The notes under the pieces: generated by a model
Databases searched by the model: none
Seen by the model: the letters and a program-made list of their open reading frames with translations, nothing else
Told to the model about the DNA's origin: nothing
Made by a program: the position numbers and the translations under genes
Source: Desulfobacteraceae bacterium
GTDB taxonomy: Bacteria > Desulfobacterota > Desulfobacteria > Desulfobacterales > JAABSP01
Reading direction: 5' to 3'
DNA: 64,000 bases
Assembly (NCBI GenBank): GCA_011390345.1
Contig: JAABSP010000007.1
Coordinates: 31,378-95,377, forward strand
Part shown: positions 1 to 8,107 of the stretch, one piece after another
Layout of the letters: every line of letters begins with the position of its first letter
Position numbering within the stretch: the stretch's first letter is position 1

Positions 1-2905
1 CAGTGTCGGGCTTGAAATCACCGAGCGGCTCCACAATGGGGGCCAGGGGCACATTGGGAAAGATCCGCCAGTGGCCGGCGATCCGCAGTTTCTGCGCGGC
101 CGCGTCCGGCCTCTGAATCCATTTGCCGGCCGTAAACTCCCATTCGCCGTAAGGATAGGGGACTTTGAACCAGGCCGGGGCCTTCTGCAGGGGCTCGAAG
201 GCGGCAAAGCCAAAGGAGAGCCGGCCCATCAGCGCCTGGTTGGGGCCGTTGCCCACCCAGCCGAAGAGGGAATCGGCCGGGTTGAGCTTCCCGATCTCCT
301 TGCTCTCAGCCCGGGTGTCGGTGGTGATGGAATAGATGTGGCGGATCATCCCCTTGATGCTGCGGCCCGGCATGGCATAGACTCGATCTGTCTCCCGGAG
401 ATCGTTTTCCGGAGGGGACATGGAGAAGAAATCCCAGCCGTTGACGGGGCCTTCTTCGAGTTCGATTGTGGCGGTGGGCTCCCCGCTCTCCTGGATGTTC
501 ATGGGGGTGAGCAGCTCCGCATCGATGTGAAGGGTGCCGCAGTTCCCGCCAAAGGAGCGGTGGGAGATAAAGCCGACCGGAGTTACGGGGGGCTGATCCG
601 TGACCGCGCCCTTTTCCGCGGTGATGGGGGCGATGGGCGTCAGTGCCTTTTTCGCGGCCTCGCTCTCCAGGGTCATGGCCTGCCATGCGCCCTTATGCTC
701 TAACTTGGGATTCTCAAAGAGCTTCCCTGTCACCCCTTTTTCCGAACCGGTGAGCCAGGTCAGCCCCTCTACCCTCACCTCGGCCCAGCCAAAGCCGGAG
801 GTCTTCTCACCCCCCAGTGGGATGTCGCCCCGCTGAAAGTCTTCGATCAGATGGAAGAGGATGGAGATCAGCTCCAGATCCTTGTCCGAGATGTCCTGCA
901 GGTCCATCCGCAGATGGAACCGGAGCTTTTCACCGTAGGCAAAGAGATAGTCCCGTTTGGCCGTCTCTACGGGCTGTCCTGTCTTCGGGTCCATCCGGAT
1001 GCCGTCCATAGAGCACCAGGATTTTCTTGAATCGTCCGGGTCTTTAAGGTACGCGTCCGAGAAGAAGATGATCCCCCGCCGGCCCTGTGCCCCGAAGAGC
1101 GCGCTGATCGCCTCCTGGGTCTTCCGGTTGTCCCCCCAGAGCGTCTTGAGCGCCTGGGATGCCCGCTTCCGGAACGCGCCCTTGATGGTGCTGCCCGGAA
1201 TGTAGATCTCCCATGATCCCTCCTCCTGCTGGGACGGGGCCCAGGAGAGCATACGCATGAAGACCTTATCATAGGGCTTGCCGTACTTTTTCGAGATCAC
1301 CCGGTTGGCGGGGCCCCCGGCCCGGTAGTCGATATGGTGAGGCTGGGCCAGCTCCTGCCGGGTCCTGTCCCGGTAGGTTTTTAAAAATTCGATCTGATTC
1401 TTGTCGTTGGTGATGCTCTTGTTCAGGTTTTTCTCGTTGAGCATGTGACGGTACTGTACCCGGTTGTGCGCATCGAGAAACTCCCGCCAGATCGCAGAGC
1501 GGATCCCCTCGGGAACCATGCCCGGATCGTTCCACTGGTACTCGGTGATCTTCCCCTCCTTGAGCATCTTCTTGATGAGCATGTGCTCTTCGCGGTTCTT
1601 GATCTCCTCTTCGACCCATGCATCGCTTTGAAGGAGCCGGATCTGCTGATCCACCTGCTCGTAGAGGCGGGGGAGCGCGTTCTTCACCGCAGGGGTCAAT
1701 GCCTTGATCATCCCGAGTTCGTCGTTGAGCTTTTCGGAGAGCCGGGCCGCGGCCTTTTCCTTCATCTCCTTGTCCATCCCCAGGCCGTCAGCCACCTGAT
1801 CCCATGCCTTCTGGTTCAGCTCCTTTTCGGCAGCCGTGGTCTTCTCCACCAGATCCGTGACCCGTTTGGCCATGTTGGCCTTTTTTCCCAGGGCCTCTTT
1901 AAAGGCTTCGTCTGCGGCCTCCAGGCTTTCAAAGGGCTGATCCGCAAAGGGTTTGATCTTGTTCAACAGTTTCTTCTGAAGCGCGTGCTTCCCCTTGCTC
2001 AGCTTTGCGATCGCGCTCTCGGGCAGCACATATGCCTCGGATTCGCCCGAGGACTGTTCATTGAGCCAGATCGCGGTGATCCGGGGCAGAAAATCGGCAA
2101 ATTTGGCCTTCCAGTCGTCGGGGTTTAAGATCGCGCCGCCCAGAGCCATCTCCAGCCGCTCCCGGATAGGGGCCGGCAGATCCTTCATGGCCTCCACCAA
2201 CTGCCGCCCCTCCACCGCGGAGAAGGCTGCGGTCTCGGGATCGATCTTGCCCCAGTTCCAGCCCACCAGGATCGGGTTTTCCGAGTTGAAGGAGAAGTCG
2301 ATGGTGAGGTGGTTGGCATTGTCCCGCAGGGTCGGGGCATTGTCCGGCTCGGGGATCGGAAGCTTTGTGGTCAGGCGCAGCCGGCCCAGCCCCTTGCTCT
2401 TGCCCGCGCCGAACCAGAAGCGGCCCTCCTGCAGCTCTTTGAGGAGATAGTAGAGCTTTGCGCTGTTGTCCCCTTTTTGAAGGACCGCGTCGGAGGCCTC
2501 CATGACCATGTCGAAGTTGCTGTGGCGGAGTACGGTCTCCATCTTATAGTTGGCATTGGCTTCCGCGGCCCACCGGTCCTCGTCCAGCTTGATGCCCATG
2601 CGCATGTCAAAGAAGTTGTTCTTGGGATAGCTACCCTTGTCCAGCTTGCAGTCCACCTTGGAGATGATCCCGTCCGGCATGGCCGAACCGTAGAGCCTGC
2701 CCCAGAGCTGGTTGAGAAGGCCCGTGTTCTTGCCGTTTTTGGACTGGCCCACAAACGCATCCATCAGGGCCTGAGCCGTGCCGGAGATCTCGCCGGCCAG
2801 TGAGACCAGCCGGTGGGTTCCGTCCCCGTCCCGGGTGAATAGGGTCTTTCTGGCATTTCCCCGATAGATCGGTGCTTCGGCAAATAGCTTTCCCTTGATG
2901 ATCAT
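1..2905 (-). CDS. Multi-domain RAMP (Cas7-like) CRISPR-type protein, partial
   Basis: This frame starts at ATG 2905, seven bases after an AAAGGA ribosome site, and stays open for 968 codons to the window edge, so the C-terminus is missing. At least three RAMP modules are visible in one chain. Module 1 (about 1-180) has LWGRLYG at 67-73 and a glycine loop GAGKSKGLGR at 166-175. Module 2 has IPGSTIKGAFR at 569-579, LFGAQGRRG at 603-611 and the glycine loop GGEKTSGFGW at 698-707. Module 3 has MPGRSIKGMIR at 845-855 and LFGWVGNG at 880-887. Between modules 1 and 2 lies a charged, mostly helical stretch (about 295-520), which is either an insertion in module 2 or a Cas11-like piece. PGSxxKG, LFG and the glycine loop are hallmarks of the RAMP family that builds the RNA-binding backbone of type III effectors. 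Fusion of several RAMPs is known in types III-D and III-E; the exact subtype cannot be set here. No cas10, cas1, cas2 or repeat array is in view. Confidence 0.85.
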   Translation of the reverse strand, partial: MIIKGKLFAEAPIYRGNARKTLFTRDGDGTHRLVSLAGEISGTAQALMDAFVGQSKNGKNTGLLNQLWGRLYGSAMPDGIISKVDCKLDKGSYPKNNFFDMRMGIKLDEDRWAAEANANYKMETVLRHSNFDMVMEASDAVLQKGDNSAKLYYLLKELQEGRFWFGAGKSKGLGRLRLTTKLPIPEPDNAPTLRDNANHLTIDFSFNSENPILVGWNWGKIDPETAAFSAVEGRQLVEAMKDLPAPIRERLEMALGGAILNPDDWKAKFADFLPRITAIWLNEQSSGESEAYVLPESAIAKLSKGKHALQKKLLNKIKPFADQPFESLEAADEAFKEALGKKANMAKRVTDLVEKTTAAEKELNQKAWDQVADGLGMDKEMKEKAAARLSEKLNDELGMIKALTPAVKNALPRLYEQVDQQIRLLQSDAWVEEEIKNREEHMLIKKMLKEGKITEYQWNDPGMVPEGIRSAIWREFLDAHNRVQYRHMLNEKNLNKSITNDKNQIEFLKTYRDRTRQELAQPHHIDYRAGGPANRVISKKYGKPYDKVFMRMLSWAPSQQEEGSWEIYIPGSTIKGAFRKRASQALKTLWGDNRKTQEAISALFGAQGRRGIIFFSDAYLKDPDDSRKSWCSMDGIRMDPKTGQPVETAKRDYLFAYGEKLRFHLRMDLQDISDKDLELISILFHLIEDFQRGDIPLGGEKTSGFGWAEVRVEGLTWLTGSEKGVTGKLFENPKLEHKGAWQAMTLESEAAKKALTPIAPITAEKGAVTDQPPVTPVGFISHRSFGGNCGTLHIDAELLTPMNIQESGEPTATIELEEGPVNGWDFFSMSPPENDLRETDRVYAMPGRSIKGMIRHIYSITTDTRAESKEIGKLNPADSLFGWVGNGPNQALMGRLSFGFAAFEPLQKAPAWFKVPYPYGEWEFTAGKWIQRPDAAAQKLRIAGHWRIFPNVPLAPIVEPLGDFKPDT

Positions 2906-3066
2906 GACTGCATCCTTTCTCCCTGCATAGTAAGTATCGAACATCAGATGGCCGGGGAGCGGTTCCCGACATTGATCCTGCGGAACAGACTCATGTTTAC
3001 CACATTTCGGTATGTTGATCAATCTGCTATTTGGAGAAAAATCGGAGTGGTGAAAAAGTGGGATTT

Positions 3067-3849
3067 TCAGGGAATGCAGCGGCCCACGGAGCCCTCTTTG
3101 CACCGGGTTCCGTCGGTCCAGATGGCATGGTCCAGGCGGGCATCCTTGAAGCATCCCATCCATCGGTCGTGGGGCTGGCAGACCCTCCGGGGATAGGTCT
3201 GCCAGATATTGGCATTCTTCAGATCCGCCCGGGTGAGATCTGCTTTTATGAACAGGGCATCCACCAGGTTGGCCCCGTAAAGATTGGCATCGGTGAGATC
3301 CGCGTTGTTCAGCTCGGCGCGGAGCATGTCCGCCTCTTTGAGACGAGCCCCCCGCAGATCCGCATCCGAAAGGATTGCCGAAATGAGTCGGGTCCCTTCG
3401 AGGTTGGCATCGGTAAAACGGGCTCCAAAAGCCCTCACTCCATGCAGCCCTGCTCCCCGGAGGTCGGCCCTGGAAAGATCCGCACCGGAGAGATCGGCCG
3501 ATAAGAGATGTGCGCCCATGAGATAGGCATCTTTCAGATTCGCCCCTCTCAGGTCCGCCTTCTGCAGAGAGGCTCCGGCAAGGTTTGCGCTGCTCAGATC
3601 CGCATCCTTGAGATCGGCCCCGAGAAGATTGGCCTCAAATAGATCGGCTCCGGACAGATCTGACCCTTTGAGCTGGGCCCGGACAAGATATGCGCTTTTG
3701 AGGTCCGCTTCCTTTAGATCACAGGCCTCGCACCGGTTCTCCCCCTGCAGACGGCTGAGATCTGCCGGATCAAAGCATAGAACCGGGGAGAACCCGGTCG
3801 AGGCCGTGATAAAGGATAAAAGGAAAAGAGGGAAACGATACCGGATCAG
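3067..3849 (-). CDS. Exported pentapeptide-repeat protein, apparent CTG start
   Basis: About 260 residues. From about residue 39 to 200 the chain is almost unbroken A(D/N)LxX pentapeptides, which fold as a right-handed quadrilateral beta-helix. The C-terminus ends in W-x-DG-x-x-C-x-x-GS-x-G-x-C, a tail common in this family. The first ATG in frame (3519) would discard half of the repeats. Upstream the frame continues into a hydrophobic, signal-like N-terminus (FPLFLLSFITA) and has no ATG, GTG or TTG before the preceding gene. The best start is CTG at 3849-3847. It overlaps the TGA of the upstream gene and has GGGGGA five to eight bases before it, suggesting translational coupling. The function of the beta-helix is unknown; a binding or scaffold role outside the cytoplasm is inferred. 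Confidence 0.75.
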   Translation of the reverse strand: MIRYRFPLFLLSFITASTGFSPVLCFDPADLSRLQGENRCEACDLKEADLKSAYLVRAQLKGSDLSGADLFEANLLGADLKDADLSSANLAGASLQKADLRGANLKDAYLMGAHLLSADLSGADLSRADLRGAGLHGVRAFGARFTDANLEGTRLISAILSDADLRGARLKEADMLRAELNNADLTDANLYGANLVDALFIKADLTRADLKNANIWQTYPRRVCQPHDRWMGCFKDARLDHAIWTDGTRCKEGSVGRCIP

Positions 3850-4154
3850 GGCGCATCCCCCGGCGGAACATTGCTGTTCAAAGCCTTGCTGGAGGGGCGG
3901 CCCACCATGCCGGCCATCTGCCGGGCTCCTTCCTTCTCCTCTCCCTCCCGGTTGAGCGTGCCGAAGATCCGCTCTCCCTCATGGGGCTCCTCCGCTTTTA
4001 CCGCAGGAGCTTCCCGCTGATCCGCGTCCCCCTTTTCCGGGTTCAATTGACCAAAGATCCGGTAGTGGCTGCTGAAGTCATCAGCCCATGCCGCACCGGT
4101 CAGCAGAAAGATCCCTGCCGCCGCAACCAGTGTAAGTAATGTAAATTTTCTCAT
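3846..4154 (-). CDS. Small exported protein with an internal repeat
   Basis: This 102-residue protein is led by a clear signal peptide (FTLLTLVAAAGIFLLTGAAWA, cleavage after AWA). The mature part is short, charged and probably disordered. It contains two copies of a motif, RIFGQLNPE near residue 32 and RIFGTLNRE near 62, each preceded by acidic sequence. A GGGAGG ribosome site precedes ATG 4154. Its stop overlaps the apparent CTG start of the pentapeptide-repeat gene, so the two are likely co-translated. I do not recognise the family. Confidence 0.7.
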   Translation of the reverse strand: MRKFTLLTLVAAAGIFLLTGAAWADDFSSHYRIFGQLNPEKGDADQREAPAVKAEEPHEGERIFGTLNREGEEKEGARQMAGMVGRPSSKALNSNVPPGDAP

Positions 4155-4513
4155 TTCGTCCTCCCTTCAGGTAAAGGGTCTTTGGAGTGCAGGCTTTCTC
4201 GGATTCCCGATTTTCAAAGCCTGCGGCCTTTTAAAAAAACATCATGAAGATTATTCAGAATATGATGAAAAAAAATTTATTTTTTCTATTCCAATTTTAT
4301 GTGTTTTATGATAAAAAATCAACAAAATTCTGATTCGATCGGAAATTGTCGGTCCGTTACGTTGGTCCGACAGGAAATCCAAAGATAAATATCGATAAAT
4401 AAACAATAAGAATGAAAAGGAGGTGAGTCCATACAAAAGTTTTCGACCGGAGGCGAGGGCGATCGGATGATCGCCGGTAATGGTAACCAACTGAAAATGG
4501 AGGCTGAAACGAG
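4155..4513. other. Intergenic control region with two hairpins
   Basis: This AT-rich 360-bp gap lies between the divergent small exported protein and the Cache protein and should hold promoters for both. Two inverted repeats are visible. One has a 9-bp stem (GCAGGCTTT/AAAGCCTGC, 4189-4197 with 4216-4224). The other is a perfect 7-bp stem with a GGAT loop (4458-4475) in the leader of the Cache gene. I could not assign a known riboswitch. Confidence 0.45.
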
Positions 4514-4990
4514 ATGAAAAGATATCTGACCATCGGAATGGCTGTTGCCTTGTGTCTTCTTTTGAGCGGACAGGCCTTTGGGGCCGGCGCAACCCGGGGC
4601 GAATGCGTTTCCAAGGTTCGGGAGGCGGCAGAACTGATCGAAAGCAAAGGGGTTGACGCGGCCATTAAACAGATCAATGACAAAGACGGCCCCTTTGTCT
4701 GGAAGGACAGCTATGTCTTCCTGATGAACCTGGACGGGAAGATGCTGGCCCATCCGGTCAAGCCGGAGCTGACGGAAAGGGACCACCTGCTGCTGGTGAC
4801 GGACCCCAACAACAAGGCGCTCTTTGTCCATTTCGTCAACATGGCCAGAAACCAGAGCGAAGGGTGGGTCGATTATCTCTGGCCCAAGCCGGGCGAGACG
4901 ATCCCTTCTGAAAAGGTCACCTACATCTATCGGATTCCAGGAAAGGATCTTTTCCTGGGCGCCGGCATCTATACCAGTATGATGCACTAA
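4514..4990 (+). CDS. Periplasmic single-Cache domain protein
   Basis: 158 residues. A signal peptide (about 1-23, ending GQAFGA) is followed by one small sensor domain. The pattern is typical of Cache_2/single-Cache proteins: an N-terminal helix with VSKVREAAELI, the block WKDSYVFLMNLDGKMLAHP, then GWVDYLWPKPG and a final KDLFLGAGIY strand. Such stand-alone domains bind small ligands, often carboxylates or amines, in the periplasm. There is no transmembrane segment or output domain, so it probably works with a partner or as a binding protein. ATG 4514 follows a GGAGG site. The gene ends at a strong bidirectional terminator shared with satP. Confidence 0.8.
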   Translation: MKRYLTIGMAVALCLLLSGQAFGAGATRGECVSKVREAAELIESKGVDAAIKQINDKDGPFVWKDSYVFLMNLDGKMLAHPVKPELTERDHLLLVTDPNNKALFVHFVNMARNQSEGWVDYLWPKPGETIPSEKVTYIYRIPGKDLFLGAGIYTSMMH

Positions 4991-5050
4991 GGGTCCGGGA
5001 ATAATCGGAACAGAGCAGCCTTGAAAAGGCTGGAAATGAAGCGGAAAAAA

Positions 5051-5095
5051 AAGGCGTCTGACCAAAGCTTCAGGGCTTTGGCGACGCCTTTTTTA
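5051..5095. terminator. Bidirectional rho-independent terminator
   Basis: The arms AAGGCGTC and GACGCCTT enclose a second paired segment (CCAAAGC/GCTTTGG) around a short loop. The stem is flanked by a T-run on the plus side and by an A-run that is a T-run on the minus strand. It lies between two convergent genes (Cache protein and satP) and can stop both. Confidence 0.85.
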
Positions 5096-5102
5096 TTCAT
5101 TT

Positions 5103-5133
5103 CTCTGCCCGGCAGGAGTGCTGCCGGGCAGAG
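5103..5133. repeat. Perfect 13-bp inverted repeat, 5-base loop
   Basis: CTCTGCCCGGCAG and its exact complement surround a 5-base loop, immediately downstream of satP. There is no adjacent T-run, so it is probably an mRNA 3'-end stabiliser or part of the satP termination region rather than a terminator in its own right. Confidence 0.5.
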
Positions 5134-5165
5134 CGGAAGGCTCCTAAAAGGAACCTGTCACGGGA

Positions 5166-5732
5166 TTACTTGATCCAGGGCTTTCCGACCGGCAGCACAT
5201 CCTTGCCAAAGACATCGGCATAGATGATGTGGGCCATCACATACCACGCGTTGAGCGCGCAGACCATCAACACATAGCCGGCCACCTTGGTCAACTGCGG
5301 ATAGCCGAAATGGGCCAGATCCAGCAGGATGAAGCCGAGCAGCAGCAGGGTGAAGGTGGAGGCGAGTGCGCCATTGATCTTCATGGAGCCGACCCACATG
5401 ATCGCGGTATAGAGGGTCCAGACCACCAGGAACCAGCCCACGTCCGTTGTGCTCGATTTATAGACGCCCAGATAGTTGAGGATGAAGATCAGCCCCAGAG
5501 CCATCCAGAAGCAGCCGTATGCGGTGAATGCGCTGTAGCCGAAGTTGTTTCCGGTCTTCATCTCCTGGAGTCCTGCGATCATCTGGGCCAGTCCGCCGAA
5601 GACCAGCCCCAGCACCAGCACAGGCCCCACACCGCACCATCCCACGTTGTGGAACTGCAGAATCAACGTCGTCAAACCAAAACCTGCCAGACCGACCACC
5701 GCGGGATTTCCCAGTTTTACCTCTTCTGCCAT
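5166..5732 (-). CDS. satP: Acetate/succinate-proton symporter, SatP/YaaH family
   Basis: About 188 residues with six predicted membrane helices. The family signature NPAVVGL lies near the N-terminus (GPR1/FUN34/YaaH, AceTr). This family takes up acetate, succinate and similar short acids with protons across the inner membrane. I chose ATG 5732 (MAEEVKLG) because GGAGGA sits about ten bases before it. An ATG six codons upstream has no ribosome site and itself lies in that purine-rich stretch. The next gene upstream on the same strand is an acetyl/propionyl-CoA synthetase, so transport and activation are paired. Transcription likely ends at the bidirectional terminator at 5051-5095. Confidence 0.9.
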   Translation of the reverse strand: MAEEVKLGNPAVVGLAGFGLTTLILQFHNVGWCGVGPVLVLGLVFGGLAQMIAGLQEMKTGNNFGYSAFTAYGCFWMALGLIFILNYLGVYKSSTTDVGWFLVVWTLYTAIMWVGSMKINGALASTFTLLLLGFILLDLAHFGYPQLTKVAGYVLMVCALNAWYVMAHIIYADVFGKDVLPVGKPWIK

Positions 5733-5856
5733 TTCTCTTCTTTCCTCCATTTAGAAAAATTAATAAAAAAACTGCTTGGAAAAAATTAATACTATACTGC
5801 AAATCCAACCCTTAAGATCGGATCTTTCCTACGGCTGCGATTGTCCGAAGAAAAGC

Positions 5857-5882
5857 CGGGGCCGGACCTTCTGCCGGCCCCG
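5857..5882 (-). terminator. Likely terminator of prpE
   Basis: A 9-bp GC-rich stem (CGGGGCCGG/CCGGCCCCG) with an 8-base loop. On the minus strand it is followed by GCTTTTCTT. It sits just past the stop of the CoA-synthetase gene and before satP, so satP may use its own promoter or readthrough. Confidence 0.6.
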
Positions 5883-5937
5883 TCACGATTCATAGCAATT
5901 TATCCGCCGTTTGGCAAAGTGAAATGATGGGCCGCTT

Positions 5938-7842
5938 CTATTTTCTCGACTTGGCCAACCCGATCTTGTTCAGCGCATCCTCCATCTCGCCGAGGATGGC
6001 CGGATCGTCGATGGTGGCCGGCGCCTTGAACTCCTTGTTATCCGCGATCTTCTGGATGGTTCCCCGGAGGATCTTTCCAGAGCGGGTCTTGGGCAGCCGT
6101 TTGACCACGGTCGCGGTCTTGAAGGCCGCAACGGGTCCGATCCGGTCCCGGACCATCCCCACCACCTCTTTGACGATCTCCTCGTCGGGGCGATCCACCC
6201 CGGCCTTGAGCACGATGAATCCCACGGGGACCTGTCCCTTGAGCTGGTCTTCAACCCCTAAGACCGCACACTCGGCCACATCCTGGTGATCCGAGAGGAC
6301 CTCTTCCATCGCGCCGGTGGAGAGGCGGTGGCCCGCGACGTTGATGATGTCGTCGGTTCTCGACATCACATAGACATAGTCTTCCTCGTCGATGAAGCCG
6401 GCATCTGCGGTCTTGTAGTATCCCGGAAACTCCTCCAGATAGGATTCCACAAACCGGTCGTCGTTCTGCCACAGGGTCGGCAGGGTTCCCGGGGGCAGGG
6501 GCAGCTTGACCACCAGTGCGCCGATCTCCCCGGCCTTGACCTCCTTTGCGGCCTCGTCCACCACCCGCACATCCCAGCCCGGCACCGCCTTTGTGGGGGA
6601 GCCGTATTTTACCGGGAAGTAGTGCAGGCCCATGCAGTTGGCGCAGATGGCCCAGCCGGTCTCGGTCTGCCACCAGTGGTCGATGACTGGGACGTTGAGG
6701 TTCCGCTCGGACCACTGGATCGTGTCCGGATCGGAGCGCTCGCCCGCGAGAAAGAGGATCTTGAAGTTGGAGAGGTCGTGCTTTTTGATCATTTCGCCCT
6801 TGGGGTCGTCCCGCTTGATGGCCCTGAACGCGGTGGGCGCGGTGAAGAGGCTCTTGACGCCGTGTTCGGAGATGATCCGCCAGAAGACGCCAGCGTCCGG
6901 AGTTCCCACGGGTTTGCCCTCGAAGAGGATGGTGGTGGCGCCCTTGAAGAGCGGTGCATAGATGATGTAGGAGTGGCCCACGACCCAGCCCACGTCCGAC
7001 GCGGCCCAGTATACATCCCCGGCGTCGATATCGTAGACGGCCTTCATTGTCCATTTCAGGGCTACCATATGGCCGCCGTTGTCCCGGACCACGCCCTTGG
7101 GCTGTCCCGTGGTGCCGGAGGTGTAGAGGATGTAGAGGGGGTCGGTTGCGGCCACTGGTACGCAGTCGGCCGGTTTGGCTTTGGCCATGGCCTCTTCCCA
7201 GTCAACATCCCGGCCCTCGATCATGGTGGCCTTCTCCATGGGGCGCTGGATGATGACGCACTTCTCCGGCTTGTAGTCCGAAAAATCGATGGCCTTGTCC
7301 AGAAGCGGCTTGTACGCGATCACCTTCTTGACCTCGATGCCGCAGGAGGCCGTTACGATCACTCTGGGCTTGGCGTCGTTGATGCGGGTGGCCAGCTCTT
7401 TGGCGGCAAATCCGCCGAAGACCACGGAATGGATCGCGCCGATCCGGGCGCAGGCCAGCATCGAGATGGCCGCTTCCGCGATCATGGGCATGTAGATGAT
7501 CACCCGGTCTCCCTTGACCACGCCCTGATCCTGGAGAACCCCGGCGAACTTGGCCACTTCGTCCCGGAGTTCGGTGTAGGTGTATTTCCTGATGGTGTCC
7601 GTCACAGGGCTGTCATAGATCAGCGCGAGCTGATCCCCGCGGCCATTGTCAACATGGTAGTCCAAAGCATTGTACGCGGTGTTCATTTCACCGCCGACAA
7701 ACCATCGGTAAAAGGGTTTGTTGGAATCATCCAGCACCTTGTCCCACTTCTTGTACCAATGGCAATCCTCGGCAGCCTCCCCCCAAAAGCCTTCGGGGTC
7801 CTTCAGTGATCTCTCATACGCTTCCTGATACTTGTTAGCCAT
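5938..7842 (-). CDS. prpE: Propionyl-CoA synthetase (acetyl-CoA synthetase family)
   Basis: 634 residues. This is an AMP-forming acyl-CoA synthetase that joins a short carboxylic acid to CoA through an acyl-adenylate. The P-loop-like YTSGTTGQPKG lies near the middle, the WWQTETG motif follows, and RSGKILRG near the C-terminus carries the catalytic lysine. The N-terminus (YQEAYERS...FW) and the block YNALDYHVDNGRGDQLALIYDSPVT resemble PrpE more than Acs, so propionate is the more likely substrate, though acetate cannot be excluded. ATG 7842 follows GAAGGAG; an ATG 24 codons further upstream lacks support. The gene is transcribed toward satP. Confidence 0.88.
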   Translation of the reverse strand: MANKYQEAYERSLKDPEGFWGEAAEDCHWYKKWDKVLDDSNKPFYRWFVGGEMNTAYNALDYHVDNGRGDQLALIYDSPVTDTIRKYTYTELRDEVAKFAGVLQDQGVVKGDRVIIYMPMIAEAAISMLACARIGAIHSVVFGGFAAKELATRINDAKPRVIVTASCGIEVKKVIAYKPLLDKAIDFSDYKPEKCVIIQRPMEKATMIEGRDVDWEEAMAKAKPADCVPVAATDPLYILYTSGTTGQPKGVVRDNGGHMVALKWTMKAVYDIDAGDVYWAASDVGWVVGHSYIIYAPLFKGATTILFEGKPVGTPDAGVFWRIISEHGVKSLFTAPTAFRAIKRDDPKGEMIKKHDLSNFKILFLAGERSDPDTIQWSERNLNVPVIDHWWQTETGWAICANCMGLHYFPVKYGSPTKAVPGWDVRVVDEAAKEVKAGEIGALVVKLPLPPGTLPTLWQNDDRFVESYLEEFPGYYKTADAGFIDEEDYVYVMSRTDDIINVAGHRLSTGAMEEVLSDHQDVAECAVLGVEDQLKGQVPVGFIVLKAGVDRPDEEIVKEVVGMVRDRIGPVAAFKTATVVKRLPKTRSGKILRGTIQKIADNKEFKAPATIDDPAILGEMEDALNKIGLAKSRK

Positions 7843-8107
7843 GCTTTCTTCTCCTTCTGTGCTTTCAAGGTTAAACAAACATCCCGGCAGGGGGGGTATC
7901 CCCGTGCGGATCAAACCGAATTTCGATACATATTATAAGATGTATGCGGCTGTCAAGTAGAATCAATGAATCCGATACAGTCGATGAATGAAGGACATGC
8001 AGTGACTGATCTTCTCTGGGGCCAAAACGCGGTTGACTTTTCCGGGTGTTCCCGCTATTGCCATAGATTTTGCAAACCTTTCTTTATGGAATACAGGACT
8101 TAAAGAG
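7843..8107. other. Divergent promoter region, prpE / acyl-CoA ligase
   Basis: 265 bp between divergent genes. On the minus strand a TTGACA (7951-7956) and a TATAAT (7932-7937) are present, but they are only 13 bases apart. An exact 6-bp inverted repeat (ATACAT/ATGTAT) brackets the TATAAT, which would suit an operator for a regulator of prpE. This is inference only. Confidence 0.35.

Noticed and set aside
4437..4513. Riboswitch-like leader before the Cache gene
   Set aside because: Only one simple hairpin is seen, and it does not fit c-di-GMP or other riboswitch cores that I can recall.
6286..7809. Long open frame on the plus strand opposite prpE
   Set aside because: It is antisense to a gene with full catalytic motifs and has no ribosome site or recognisable domain. 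High-GC codon bias creates such frames; similar shadows lie opposite pheT (12200-13210) and nrdD (46336-47907).
7932..7956. TTGACA and TATAAT on the minus strand near prpE
   Set aside because: The spacer is 13 bases, too short for a standard sigma-70 promoter. Kept only as part of a control-region note.
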